A stretch of 64,000 bases of DNA from Areca catechu. Lineage: Eukaryota > Streptophyta > Magnoliopsida > Arecales > Arecaceae. The notes beneath the pieces were generated by a model. The model was not told the DNA's origin and made no database searches. It worked only from the letters and a program-made list of their open reading frames with translations. The translations under genes were made by a program, and so were the position numbers. Where the stretch lies: contig CM038052.1 in the NCBI GenBank assembly GCA_021397845.1, forward strand, positions 32,970,501 through 33,034,500. Direction: 5' to 3'. Shown here in pieces: positions 47,109 through 57,289 of this stretch; the stretch's first letter is position 1, and each line of letters begins with the position of its first letter.

Positions 47109-47226
47109 TCGAGTCGACTCGAGCGACTGTGCTCAAGTCGAGCCGACTCGAATTTCTGATTAATTCTGTTAAAGCTCTGCTCGAGCCGACTCGAGCAGAT
47201 TAGGGCTTGCTGAGCTGACTCGGATG
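47109..47226 (+). promoter_or_regulatory. Palindromic GAGCCGACTCGA motifs between pol and env-like ORF of C2
   Basis: Holds a 14-bp perfect palindrome TCGAGTCGACTCGA (47109-47122), a stem GCTCGAG/CTCGAGC with four-base loop CCGA (47179-47196), and two GCCGAC cores (47142, 47185). It is the same motif as in the LTR arrays, placed between RNase H and the next ORF. Confidence 0.7.
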
Positions 47227-47382
47227 TCAGGCAAGCTATTTTTTAATAGAGTTAGGACTTATTCTAAAATCTTATGCCTTTTGTTTTAGCACAAAACCCT
47301 TGCTCCCTACTGAATATCTCCTCCATACTTCCAAAACCTACATTTCAAGCTTCGATTCTCTCATTCTTCCCAGGGTTGTGCA

Positions 47383-49960
47383 ATGGCACCTAAGAGGGCA
47401 GTTGGCAAACGATCACAACAGATAGAAACTCAATGTAGAAAGGGAAAGAAGACCAAGCGTCGGCAAGAAGAGCCGACTCAAACTGTTGCAAGGAAGAACA
47501 ACAAGAAAGCAGTAAGGAAGATCACACTCCATCCCCCGTGCAACCTCGACCAATTATTTTGATGGGGAACTGACTGGTCACCACGGTAGGAAAATCAACT
47601 TCTCATTTTTAGAAACTAAGGTTCCGAATCGGGACTTGGATTGAATCGTAGGGCTGGGAGTTTTTTGTACAATGGACTTACCTACTTATCCTAGCTTAGT
47701 CAAGACATTTTATGAAAATCTAACCCTAGAAGAGAATGGAATCACTTTACTGTGAAAGGGGTTAGAATGACAGTGGATGAGGACTGGTTAAGTGAAATTC
47801 TACACATGCCTAACAGTGGAAGTCGTCATCTAGTCATGAGGGAAAGGTAGAGGACTTTAAGATTAATTTAGAATTCGACAATATAAATGAATTGCAAATG
47901 GCAAAGCAAATGTCCTTTCCTTGTAAATGAGACTACTTCATAATATTGTGAGCAGGATATTTCTACCTCGGACTGGGAAATTCGACTAGGTCAGTGAAAG
48001 GGACTTAGTCTTTATGAGATACATGATTGAGGGGGAGGCCCTCAATTTTCCTTACATCATGCTTACTCAGATGAGGGATGCTGTGAGAAGGCCAAAGCTT
48101 GCTTGCCATATGGTATGGCCTTCACTCTATTGTTTGGACATTTTGGTGTTGCACTTGATGGAGAGGACACTAGATCATTACACCACACTGACACCTACTC
48201 AGCCAAGTCACTTCAGTGCATGGGTTACCATCAAGTGAAGGGAATTGGGTTGAAGAAAGGGTCAGATCTTAGGGCAACTACAGAGTCATCCATTGATGAT
48301 GAGGATGAGGACTTTGAGGAGCATGCACAGTAGCTTGCAGCTGAGGAGTTTACTACTGCTAAGCCTACTTTACCTAATATAGAGGAGCATGAGGATATAC
48401 AGTATACACAGAGAGACTAGAAGCCTTCAGGGTTCACCAGCTCCATCAGCACCTCAGCTTCACCTATGCCTTCAGCTCCTAAAGTTTCAACACCTACTTC
48501 TCCATTGGCTCCACCTTTTGTTCCTTCTGTGACACCATCTGCTCAAGGACCTTCTTAGGCATTCATGGCACAGCAGATGTGTTGGCTAGGCAGCTCGCAC
48601 CTTCGTGGTTCATCCGGATGAGGGGTCTGGGCCCACGGGGATGTGGGTGCCACGGTAAGGCTGGGTCTGGTGCCATGTCAACGTTCCTTGGTTGGTGCTG
48701 CGGTGCTCGTCTCCAGCGAGCCGACTGGATGTTTAGTACCCTGGTTGCTCTTGGGGGGTCGGCGGAGGAGTCGACTCGAGTGCCCGAGGTTGCTGCGCTG
48801 TTGGTTTAAGAGAGATAAACCAGCCTCTTATAATAGGGATGTTCCTTTTATAAGAATGGTCAGGGGCATCGATCCGACAACTGGTATCAGAGCCGAGGTC
48901 TCAAGTTCGAGTCTTCGTAGGGAGAAAAACTCTCGGTCATTTCGCTGGGGGGGGATTGTTGGCTGGGCCAGCTCGCACCTTGGGTTCGTCCGAATGAGGG
49001 TTTGGGCCCACGGGGATGTGGGTGCCACCGGTAAGGCTGGGTCTGGTGCCATGTCAACGTCCCTTAGTTGGTGCTGCGGTGCTCGTCTCCAGCGAGCCAA
49101 CTGGATGTTTAGTACCCTGGGTTGCTCTTACGGGGGTCGGCGAAGGAGGTGACTCGAGTGCTCGGGGTTGCTGCGCTGCTGGTTTAAGAGAGATAAATCG
49201 GCCTCTTATAATAGGGACGTTCCTTTTATAAGAATGGGTCAGGGGCATCGATTCGACAAGATGAGATTGCTTATTGAGTCACTGACCAGCACTATGAGTT
49301 CGATGTTTGGCGAGCTTCGCCAAACAATCAATAGCAAACTTGAGATCAGTAGCGAGGTTAGACTGTTGCGCTCTAGAGTCGACATCATTGAGTCTACCAG
49401 ACCTGCACCATAGATTGACATTCAGCCTATATCTGATTCTCTCAGGACAGCTACTGAAGATATCAAAAAACCTGTTGACCAAAGCATAGAAGAATTCAAA
49501 GCTGAACTAAGAGAGATGAGATTCAAAATGGGTTCACTAGAGGCTACAAGAAAAAATGGAAGATGACTACACAATAGGAATTGGCATTTTAAGATTAGAG
49601 TTTAGGAGACTTAGAGGTTCTGCAGAGGCATTTTCAAATGCCCAAGCAATGAATTAGTTGCACTTAACACTGGGATAAAGAAGATGGAAGAAGAGCTTGT
49701 TCTGTCTAGGTGAACCTTATCGAGCTTACTACTACTGTTATAGCCTCCTTTGCTTCTAGACGGTCTCAGCCTGCACCACCTCCTAGTCAGCCTACTCAGC
49801 CTACACCTTCTCCTACTCAGCCTACACCATACCCTAGGTAGCCTGCACCACATCTTAGACCTGAGGTTCTCAGCCACCTTTTATTGATCCTATCTCTTCC
49901 ATGCCACCACCTGGACCATCAACTAGCACTAGCACAAAGATTAAAGTAGAAAGTTAGACC
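47383..49960 (+). pseudogene. Envelope-position ORF of C2, split by a TRIM
   Basis: ATG 47383 opens MAPKRAVGKRSQQIETQ with a very basic start. The globular part includes VKGVRMTVDEDWLSEILHMP (47760), then VFMRYMIEGEALNFPYIMLT (48010), LPYGMAFTLLFGHFGVALDG (48105) and an acidic IDDEDEDFEEH stretch (48290). A Pro/Ser/Thr-rich part leads to 48574, where the TRIM is inserted. After it a coiled coil (49264-49560, e.g. LRQTINSKLEISSEVRLLRS) and a Pro/Gln/Thr repeat tail (49740-49840) follow. Same order as C1, so this ORF belongs to the lineage. Function unknown; no signal peptide or membrane anchor was seen. Confidence 0.7.
48580..49258 (+). mobile_element. TRIM (terminal-repeat retrotransposon in miniature), 679 bp
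   Basis: Terminal direct repeats 48580-48879 (300 bp) and 48957-49258 (302 bp) start TGTTGGCT and end CGATCCGACA/CGATTCGACA. The 77-bp interior has a PBS TGGTATCAGAGCC at 48882-48894 and a polypurine tract of eight G followed by A (48947-48955). Target duplication AGATG is perfect (48575-48579, 49259-49263). Size, PBS, PPT and lack of coding capacity define a TRIM. The ORFs across it are by-products. No 5S rRNA-like block was seen, so it is not the Cassandra type. It must have used proteins of another element. Confidence 0.93.
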
Positions 49961-50234
49961 TTTTTATAGAATTGCCTAGTGATAGTGAGTAGACTATTGC
50001 TTGTATCTTTGCTTTCAATCTTTTGTAATTTGTATTGAAAATTTTGTGAATGAAATGAAAGCTTCTTTATCTTACTCAATGTGTTTGTGAAATGTGTTTG
50101 CACAATACTTTGCAATGATATATTTGCTCTGATAATTTTGGCATACATTATCAAATCTGTTTAAAAGTCAAATGATCTCAAATAATATTTCAATCTTCTC
50201 ATTCTATTTCAAAAAACCATGCTTTCTGTACTTC

Positions 50235-50608
50235 ACAAAGGGGGAGAATGAATTTTTATTAACCACCTTTTTGATTATTGACAAAGGGGGAGTATGTATA
50301 ATTGTGCATGAAAAATACATAAATAAGGGGGAGAATGATACAAATATTGTATCTTGCTTATTTATATTGCTCTGATAGACTTGCAATTTGCTCTGACATA
50401 ATTGATAATTGTTTACAATGATACTTATTGATTCTTTGTTGGTCAAAAGCTCTGATATGTAATGTTTTTCTAAGAGCTCTGATACATGTATAGTTTTTTC
50501 AATATAAAAGCTCTGATACATGTTAATATTTAACTTCAAATATACTCATACATGTAATTGTAAAGTTTTTCCATGCCCAGTATTTTGTCATCATCAAAAG
50601 GGGAAGAT
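50235..50608 (+). promoter_or_regulatory. Multiple polypurine tracts before the 3' LTR of C2
   Basis: CAAAGGGGGAGAATG (50235-50249), CAAAGGGGGAGTATG (50282-50296), AATAAGGGGGAGAATG (50322-50337) and AAAAGGGGAAGAT (50596-50608). The last abuts the LTR and is the functional-position PPT that primes plus-strand DNA. Several spare PPTs are a reported trait of Sireviruses. Confidence 0.85.
50369..50519 (+). repeat. Iterated GCTCTGATAC motif (five copies) in the C2 3' region
   Basis: GCTCTGATA(C/T) or near forms at 50369, 50390 (GCTCTGACA), 50449, 50476 and 50510. The motif is the reverse complement of the PBS core GTATCAGAGC, i.e. the same sense as the 3' end of the initiator-Met tRNA (GCUCUGAUACCA). 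Decayed copies lie at the same place in C1 (23551, 23704). Confidence 0.75.
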
Positions 50609-52264
50609 TGTTGACCCCTTGAATGATTTTGATGATAACAAAATATTGGAGCATATATTTGTTTTACTAATAACTCTCCAAGTGCTTTACAAGTTTTTGT
50701 AGGATGATTTCTTTGCTCAATTACAACTCCTACAATCTTATTTTTGTCATAAGTTGTGTTGTAAGTATGTCATGTAAAGAAGAGCCCAAAGAAAAAGTAA
50801 AGTAAAGATCATGAAAATGGGTTACTTCTAAGTGTTTTTCAAGCTTAAAATTTCTTAGAAATTGTTGTTAGAAGGGGTGGAGAGTTTCTTGAATGATTGA
50901 AGTGTTGCTAGATGATTTATGGAGAAGAAAAGAGAATTCAATGTAAAACTCATCCGAGATGACTCGAGTAAAGGGAGCCGACTCTTTCATGGCATGCATG
51001 AAGGTTTATGGCATGCAGATATCCGAGCCGACTCGAAGGAACCCGAGCTGACTCGTCCAGTGTACCATTTCTTGAATCAGGCTAGTGAGCCGACCCAAAG
51101 GAAGTCCGATCCGACTCTATCATTCAATCAGACATCCGAGTTGACCCTTTAGAAGTTCAAGCCGACTCCTTTAGAGTCTAGAAAGAACAGTTCTAAAAGA
51201 ATAGCCAGGCGAGCCGACTCTAATGAGAAGAGCCGACTCTTTCAGAGTGTAGTTTTGAAGACCTGTGAATCCAAGTCGACTCAAACTAAGGCGAGCCAAC
51301 TCTTCCAGAGTAAGGAATCAGAACACTGTGTAACTGAGCCTACCCGAATGAAGCGAGGTGACTCGACCAGAACTTCTCTAAGGATCCGAGCTGACTCGAG
51401 GAATCCGAGCCGACTCGAAGGTCGATTCCAAGCAAGTAACGACTAGTTCCAGAACTTCATTTTTGAATTTGAAAAGTACTCCAACAGTCAAATATCACAT
51501 CCTAACAGTCTACAATGGCTAAAACCATCTGAGAAGAGTATAAGACTCTATAAATAACAGATTGGGATAACTTTTGAATGGTTAATGCTTGGGTAATGCT
51601 TAGTTGAACATTTATTGAGCTTGTGAGCAAGAGAGCACATAAGAGAGCATTCAAGTCAGTCTTTAAGTCTTCACCAACTCCCATCTGAAGCTTAAAGCAT
51701 ACTTTGAAGAAGTTGAAGAAGCCTTTGAAGTGCATTGAAGTGCGATTAAGAGGGCTTCTCTTGAGCAACATTGGCAACCATCAGACAACATCTGTTTGTC
51801 ATTTTGTTGCTTGTTCTTTTCAATTCTTTTTCTAAAGTGTTGGGTTATTAGTGAGCCTGGTTTAAAAACCAAATAGGTTCTTGGTGATCCTGTGTAAAAC
51901 CAAGTATTGGGTTCTTGGTGATCCTACTAAAACCAAGTGTTGGGTTTCTTTGGTGAGCCCGGTTTAAAAGTCAAAGGATGTTGGGTTTGGATGGTGATCC
52001 CGTTAAAACAATCCTACTGTATTCTTATTAGAATATAGTGAAAATTCCAAGTTGTATCTTGGGTAGTGGAGTAGGAGCTGGGGTGCTCCGAACCACCATA
52101 AACCTACTGTGTTTACATTGTGATTTTTTACTTGCTTCTGCTTTTGCTTTAATTATCTAAATCATAGCACCTAACACTTCAAAGAAGTTTTCAAAGAGCA
52201 TATATTTATTAAATTTTTCAAATTTTCAATTCACCCTCCTCTTGGAAAAGCCATCTGGGCAACA
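50609..52264 (+). repeat. 3' LTR of C2
   Basis: 1656 bp, starts TGTTGACCCCTTGAATG, ends CATCTGGGCAACA. Collinear with the 5' LTR with scattered differences and small indels. The target site ATATG follows. Confidence 0.95.
50977..51414 (+). promoter_or_regulatory. Array of GCCGAC (DRE/CRT-core) sites in the C2 3' LTR
   Basis: Seven exact GCCGAC cores in about 440 bp (first 50977-50982, last 51409-51414), most inside GAGCCGACTC. RCCGAC is the known binding core of plant DREB/CBF factors. The 5' LTR keeps four plus one ACCGAC. Regulatory use is inference. Confidence 0.55.
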
Positions 52265-52269
52265 ATATG

Positions 52270-52857
52270 GCATTAATGGCCACCTTCGAGAAAAGAAGAC
52301 AGGACACCACCCAGAGGGTGCAGAAGCATAGCCGCTCGAATACCAGCACGTTGGCACCGACAATAAAAGAATGTACTCAAAATCTTCCATCCAGGCACCA
52401 ATAACAGAGTGACATCTGTCCTCCGCATGATCATCGAATCAGGGGTGCGTTATGATGGATGATTGACTACTAAGATATGCCAGCTCAACTAAGGCTAACC
52501 CCCATTTCGAAGTTCCAGTCGGGTCCTTTTTGAATCGGCCATTAGCGCTAGAAGAATTAGAGACGATTCAATGGCACTACAGCATCACTTCAGGGCATAT
52601 CTTCAGCTTAAGCCAAAGACACTAACCCCGAATCCTATCTTTCAGCCCTCACCATCGAGCAACCGATCGATCTTCTGCACATTAACTGAAGGTGACTGAT
52701 TCGAAGAAGACCATTTGAAAAAAGTTAGTTCCAAGAAGATGATCACTTCATTTTTTCCAATTGTTTCCAAAAAAGGAAAATCTTTCATTTCAGAAGAAAA
52801 CATTACAATTGGTTGGCCAAAGAAAGAAAAAAAGAAGAGAAGAAGGAAATAACAGCT
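52270..52857. other. G2 3' region resumed after C2; LTR-like duplicated text
   Basis: Continues G2 after the target site (CACCTTCGAGAAAAGAAG matches ACCTTTGAAAAAAGAAG at 40274). 52600-52740 contains text similar to part of the G2 LTR (TCTTCTGCACATTAACTGAAG; GATTCGAAGAAGACC). It suggests local duplication within G2. Confidence 0.5.
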
Positions 52858-54045
52858 TTATTCTTCATCGGCTAGTTCGACAGCTAGAGCAGAGGCGAAG
52901 GCTTCTTTGGTGACTGCCCACTTTGTCGACGGGAGGTGCCGACGTCTCTTCAGCCGGAGCTTTTATTTCCTCCATCCCGTCACCTGGGATGGTAGCTAGA
53001 GAGAAATCCAGGCTGGGATAAAGCCCTCGACCTTTCTCAGGTAGTCAAAATGGCCAAGATGGTAGCTCTCCACTGCTGCCTCATGTACTTCATCTTAAAG
53101 GCTTGGGAGCTCTTGTAAGCCTCAACAGCCTGGGAAGAGCTTTTCTTAACCTACGCCACCCTTTGGTTGGCGATGAGAGATCCATATCCAGCCTGCTGAT
53201 CCTCCTTTCCAGCTAGCTTTTTGGGCTTTTAGCTCCTTGGCTTCCCGAAGGCAATCTCTCATCAATAGCTCGGCGAAGAGGATTTTCCTCCTCTTCTTGT
53301 GCAAGTCAGCCACTACATTGGCCGCTTGCACCTCTAGCATCTTTAATTGCCTTTCTAAGGCACCCTTGGAGGCGATAACTTTGCCCAGTTCCTCTTTAGT
53401 GGCAGCCCAAAGCCCCTCAGTGCATCTCTTTCGACTATGGTTGAAGCCGTCTGGCTCCGAAGGCTTTCATCAAAATCGATAGACCCACGAACATTTTCCT
53501 CCAATAGAAAAATGTTGTAAGCAATCTTCCAAGGAAGAGCATGCACAAAGTTTGCTCGATTGATGCGAATAAGCAATATGGTGTGTACATCAACATTTAC
53601 CCGTGATATCTTAGGAAGGATGGCGGAAAGGGGGTCTCCGGACCCTTGCCCTTAGTTCCCTTCCCATCGTCGGGGATGACGGATGAAACTTTCACCCGTC
53701 CCAGGTCAGAGGGGACAGTCCCGGTGGCAGATGTATTACACCCTCCAGGACTCCTCCCTTTTGTGACCAGGATCGCAGGATTGACACCACCAGCACATGA
53801 AGGGGTCTCGCGGTGCCTGATGGGCTTGGTCTCTTGGATGGTCCCACTAGAACGGCTCTCACTGGAAAGGCTCGCTCCTCTCTAAAGAAGAGCCTATTTC
53901 AACAGGGGTGTCTCCCCCAACCTGAACTTGTGGCAATGCCAACACATAGCTCCATCGCCGATCCGATCTCCTCACCGGAGGGCCCATCGATGGCCGCTTC
54001 CTTGTCGCTTGTCTAAGCCTCACTACGTCTGGCCTCATGTTTAGA
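52858..54045 (-). pseudogene. Antisense ORF B of G2
   Basis: Minus-strand pieces in order: a Pro/Arg-rich start near 54040; LIRINRANFVHALPWKIAYN and IFLLEENVRGSIDFDESLRS (53576-53440); a coiled coil with AANVVADLHKKRRKILFAEL and REAKELKAQKASWKGG (53340-53200); AVEAYKSSQAFKMKYMRQQW (about 53110); and an end VTKEAFASALAVELADEE with stop near 52858. It has the make-up of the antisense ORF of Tat-type elements and shares the SQAFK block with ORF A, so the two look like an old tandem duplicate. About four frame changes. Confidence 0.5.
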
Positions 54046-54707
54046 TGAGCTTCTTAGGTGGTGTAAAGGAAGAAAGAGGAGAAAGACGCGAAGAGCAATT
54101 TTATTTAAAAGCAGGTGAAAGTTTTGATCTGCGCGGTGGGGGACTAGAAGCAAGAAAGGCTGAACAAAAAGAAGAAGCTAACAGGTGGAGAAGCTTCTTC
54201 TACAGGTCCTCTTTTCTCCTATATAAGGGGACAAGAGACATTTTAGTACGCCTCCTCGAGAGAAGTGTCCTTCCTCTAATTGTGCCAATATGCAGGCGCC
54301 AGATACGGCCGTGTGACTCCAAGCGATGCCAGGCTGATTCGACAGGGAAAGAACCAAGAATCCTAAATTGCGTGACTTCATCTAACGGCAGAGAAGAAGC
54401 CCATACCTTCCCCAAGGGACAGGATGAGGCCACATCCTCTACCCAGATCCCAATTAAAAGATCATCAAATAGTCACAATAAAAGGAAAAGACGCAACCCT
54501 TCGACCAGCTCTCGCCTTTTCATGTTCCAATAAGAAGACAACACATGTCCTCAAATGATCTTCGAATCAGATATCAGTTATGGTGGATGATCAGACCGAA
54601 GATTTACCATCATTGGTTATGCTCCTCCTAGCAGAAAATGACAATCCATTAATACTCTCACTCTTCAAGGCAAATCATTGCTTTGAAAACTAAGAGTGGT
54701 GAGCAAT
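54046..54707. other. G2 3' non-coding region
   Basis: A plus-strand open frame of 162 codons (54045-54533) has no recognisable domain and is likely chance, being antisense to the promoter side of ORF B. A purine-rich tract AACTAAGAGTGGTGAGCAAT ends at the 3' LTR and is the probable PPT. Confidence 0.5.
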
Positions 54708-55536
54708 TGTTATGATATGTCAATGCAACACGGACTAATTATCAGTTCAACCGCCCACCAAACTCCTTCTGAATCGAACATCTAAGCCAGAGCACTTGGA
54801 GGGAGTCACATGGGGTCAGTCTTCAGCTTAGCCGCAGATGTTAGTTCCGAAGACTACCACCACCAGCTCCCGACCAGTCTTCTGCACATCAGCCAAAGAA
54901 AGCCGATCTGAAGAAGACCGATCTAAAGACAACATCAGCTTCATTTCACAACCCACTCCGAAGAGAGGAATATCGATGCTAATGACAGAGGTGTCTTCCC
55001 TTGTTCTGTGGGAGAAGCCCAAAGATGTCTCATTGATTCAAGTCAGCCCTTCCTAAAGAAGAAGCTTAGAAGCAAATCTCTGGTTGATCCCAAATCTTTG
55101 AACGTGGATACATTTGTTATGATCAACCGCGTGGCCACTACCTCCAATCATAACCATATCGAGGTGGCCACGTGGCCACTAACTTCAGCTCCAACGACTC
55201 CAAACTGGTCAGAACCAGTTGGCAACCACCTATGGTTATATGCAGGGCAAAGTCAATTAACCCCATCCTAACCATAGATAGGTGAGCCTAACCATACTCT
55301 GGCATGACAACTATAAATATGGTAAGAGGGGACACCCAATGTATGCTATGCAAGCCTGGAAAAGAGAATATTTTCACTATCTTCCTCTTCAGAAACTCTC
55401 CATTCTGTTGCTGGAACCTCCCCCTCTAACTTAGGCATTGGAGTGTCCCTCTAGAAAAAATTCGGTAGGGCAGAGGATTCAGGAAGCGAATCGGCAATCT
55501 AGCAGCTGCTTGGTTAACGAAGGTTCCATGTCAACA
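54708..55536 (+). repeat. 3' LTR of G2
   Basis: Starts TGTTATGATATGTCAATG, ends CCATGTCAACA. 829 bp, collinear with 35857-36711. Target site GGATC follows. Confidence 0.9.
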
Positions 55537-55541
55537 GGATC

Positions 55542-56310
55542 TGTAATAGTCAATGGACTAGGGTATCCATGAGCTGTAAAGGGAGGAGTACACCCACATC
55601 AAAGTAAACAATATCTACTATTAGGGATCAGGAGGCCATGAAGGAGGCATGGAGGGTGCGAGAGGGTCTGGCTACCAAGTTTCGGCAGCCAAATCTCAAG
55701 CTTAAGGTTGGCCTAGAGAGAAGAATATCCCAATGGTCTAAGGCAACAGGCCAGAGAGAGAGGAGGGTGGGGAAGAGAAAGGAGCGGGCGTACCTGGAAG
55801 CCATTGTAAGCCATCTAGATCAAGATGCCGAGGTCATCACCAAGACAATAGCCTAGCTAGTTGGGATCTTATTTCATAATCAATAGATCATGAATTCAAA
55901 ATATGATTCTGCAGCAGAAAACGGGTTCAAGATATAATTATGCAAAAAATTCAATAAATTCAAAGATTATCCTTTAAGACCTATAATAATTGGATAAACG
56001 AGAGATCAGGATTTACAAAAACCTAGCACTTTGAATCGAACATTTGCAAAGACTAGCCTTTTTCTTATACCAAAAAAAATATCAGAGATCGTAGAGAGGA
56101 AAAAAAATGGCCATGCACAACCAAAGCATACGAATCGATCAGATTACGAAAACCTTTGCATTTTAAAAGCAATCGCTTCCAAAAAATAAATAAAATAAAT
56201 TAACTCGATACATTTAGTGACAAGCAATCTATTTAGATTATTAATAATTTAATAAAATTTTATATTTAAAATATTTTTTTAGATAGCAATCTATTTTCTT
56301 TGGTAATTTA
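55542..56310. other. Spacer with one unrecognised short ORF
   Basis: ORF 55638-55856 (plus, 72 codons) is rich in Arg, Lys and Glu (LKVGLERRISQWSKATGQRE) and could be a helical retroelement fragment; I do not recognise it. The rest is AT-rich and empty. Confidence 0.3.
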
Positions 56311-57272
56311 GATTATCTCTTAGGTTGCATTGGTGGATCGCTAGGAAATCCTGAATGATAATCTGGATTACTTGCAAGATAGATTATCATTGGATAGATT
56401 GCCAGTAATGCTGATTAATGTATTTGGTATACACAGGTAATCTATCAGTAAGATTAATTACTATGTTTGGTATGACAAATAGATTACCAATAATCTAAGC
56501 TCAAAATTTCAAAATACCCCTAAGTTAAATTTATTAAAATTCATATATTATTTACACCGTGTTGCACTGATTAATTTGAGGAATAATTGCTGAAAAAAAT
56601 CCCATCTATGCCATGATAACATGATCAAGGGAAGGTTGGGATCAGTTGGTCTGGGGATCGAGCGGGGGCGATGTGAGGGTCTGTATGTGACCAGAGAAGA
56701 TGGGAGAGGGATCTTGAAATCCATATATGAGAAGTCGGGAACAAAAAGACATCCTTTTTGCAGTCGATGTCCACTTCGCTCTCCAATTGGATTGGTAGGA
56801 AATACAGGGAATGACCTATAAAATCTAACAGGCTGCCGTAGGTGGGAAAGGGAGAGGAGGAGTTAGAGGGAGAGAGAAATATAGAGAGTGAGTGAGAGAG
56901 CGGTGGGTAAGAGGGGGTGGCTTAGGGGACGACGACGAGGAGGAGAAAGAAAAAATGACTATCATCTATCGCAAGATAAGAAGAGATCCAGACGAGCACC
57001 CAGAGGAGAGAGAGGAGCGGACGGTTCATTCGCACCGAAGTGAAAGGAACGGGATAATTTTGTAAAAAAAAAACAGATGACCATATCTAGGGTAAGCGGA
57101 TAGCCACCCCTTCCTGAGGTAAGCTGGATTACCACATGAGAGGTAATTCAGATTACCACTACAAGAGAAGATCACTTTTCAAAAAGACCAAACATAGTTA
57201 GGGGTGGGCCCAACTTAAAATTACCAGTAATTGGAGAGAGGACCATTTACCAAATTCAACCATAAGAGAATC
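56311..57272. mobile_element. MITE-like element(s) with nested inverted ends
   Basis: The left end GATTATCTCTTAGGTTGCAT is mirrored by the right end, whose reverse complement reads GATTCTCTTATGGTTGAATT. An inner inverted pair is ACTATGTTTGGT (about 56460) and ACCAAACATAGT (about 57187). Both halves repeat TTTGGTA and GGTAATC words, suggesting one MITE inside a relative. The ORF at 56621-56821 is not recognised. No target duplication could be fixed. Confidence 0.5.
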
Positions 57273-57289
57273 GAATTATCGCGCTTAGA

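Larger units (their letters stand above)
40331..52264 (+). mobile_element. Sirevirus-like Ty1/copia element C2 (11.9 kb) nested in G2
   Basis: LTRs 40331-41954 and 50609-52264, PBS, gag, protease, integrase, RT, RNase H, env-position ORF and multiple PPTs. Target sites are ATACG (40326-40330) and ATATG (52265-52269), differing by one C to T change at a CpG. It interrupts G2 sequence, which continues on both sides. It is the best preserved large element here but still has many stops and frameshifts, and carries a TRIM insertion at 48580-49258. Confidence 0.92.
35857..55536 (+). mobile_element. Tat-like Ty3/gypsy element G2 (19.7 kb, split by C2)
   Basis: Two LTRs (35857-36711, 54708-55536) with target sites GAATC (35852-35856) and GGATC (55537-55541). 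Inside are a PBS region, gag, an integrase core fused directly to gag, 90-bp tandem repeats and antisense ORFs. Without the 11.9-kb insertion C2 the element is about 7.7 kb. Protease, RT and RNase H are absent, so it could only have moved with help from a complete relative, or lost them after insertion. G1 at the left edge is a relative on the other strand. Confidence 0.85.

Noticed and set aside
48579..49248. Several 70-170-codon ORFs on both strands
   Set aside because: They lie in the TRIM terminal repeats, so they appear twice; TRIMs are non-coding.
54045..54533. 162-codon plus-strand ORF
   Set aside because: Composition is not like its neighbours and no domain is visible; it lies in the G2 3' non-coding region.
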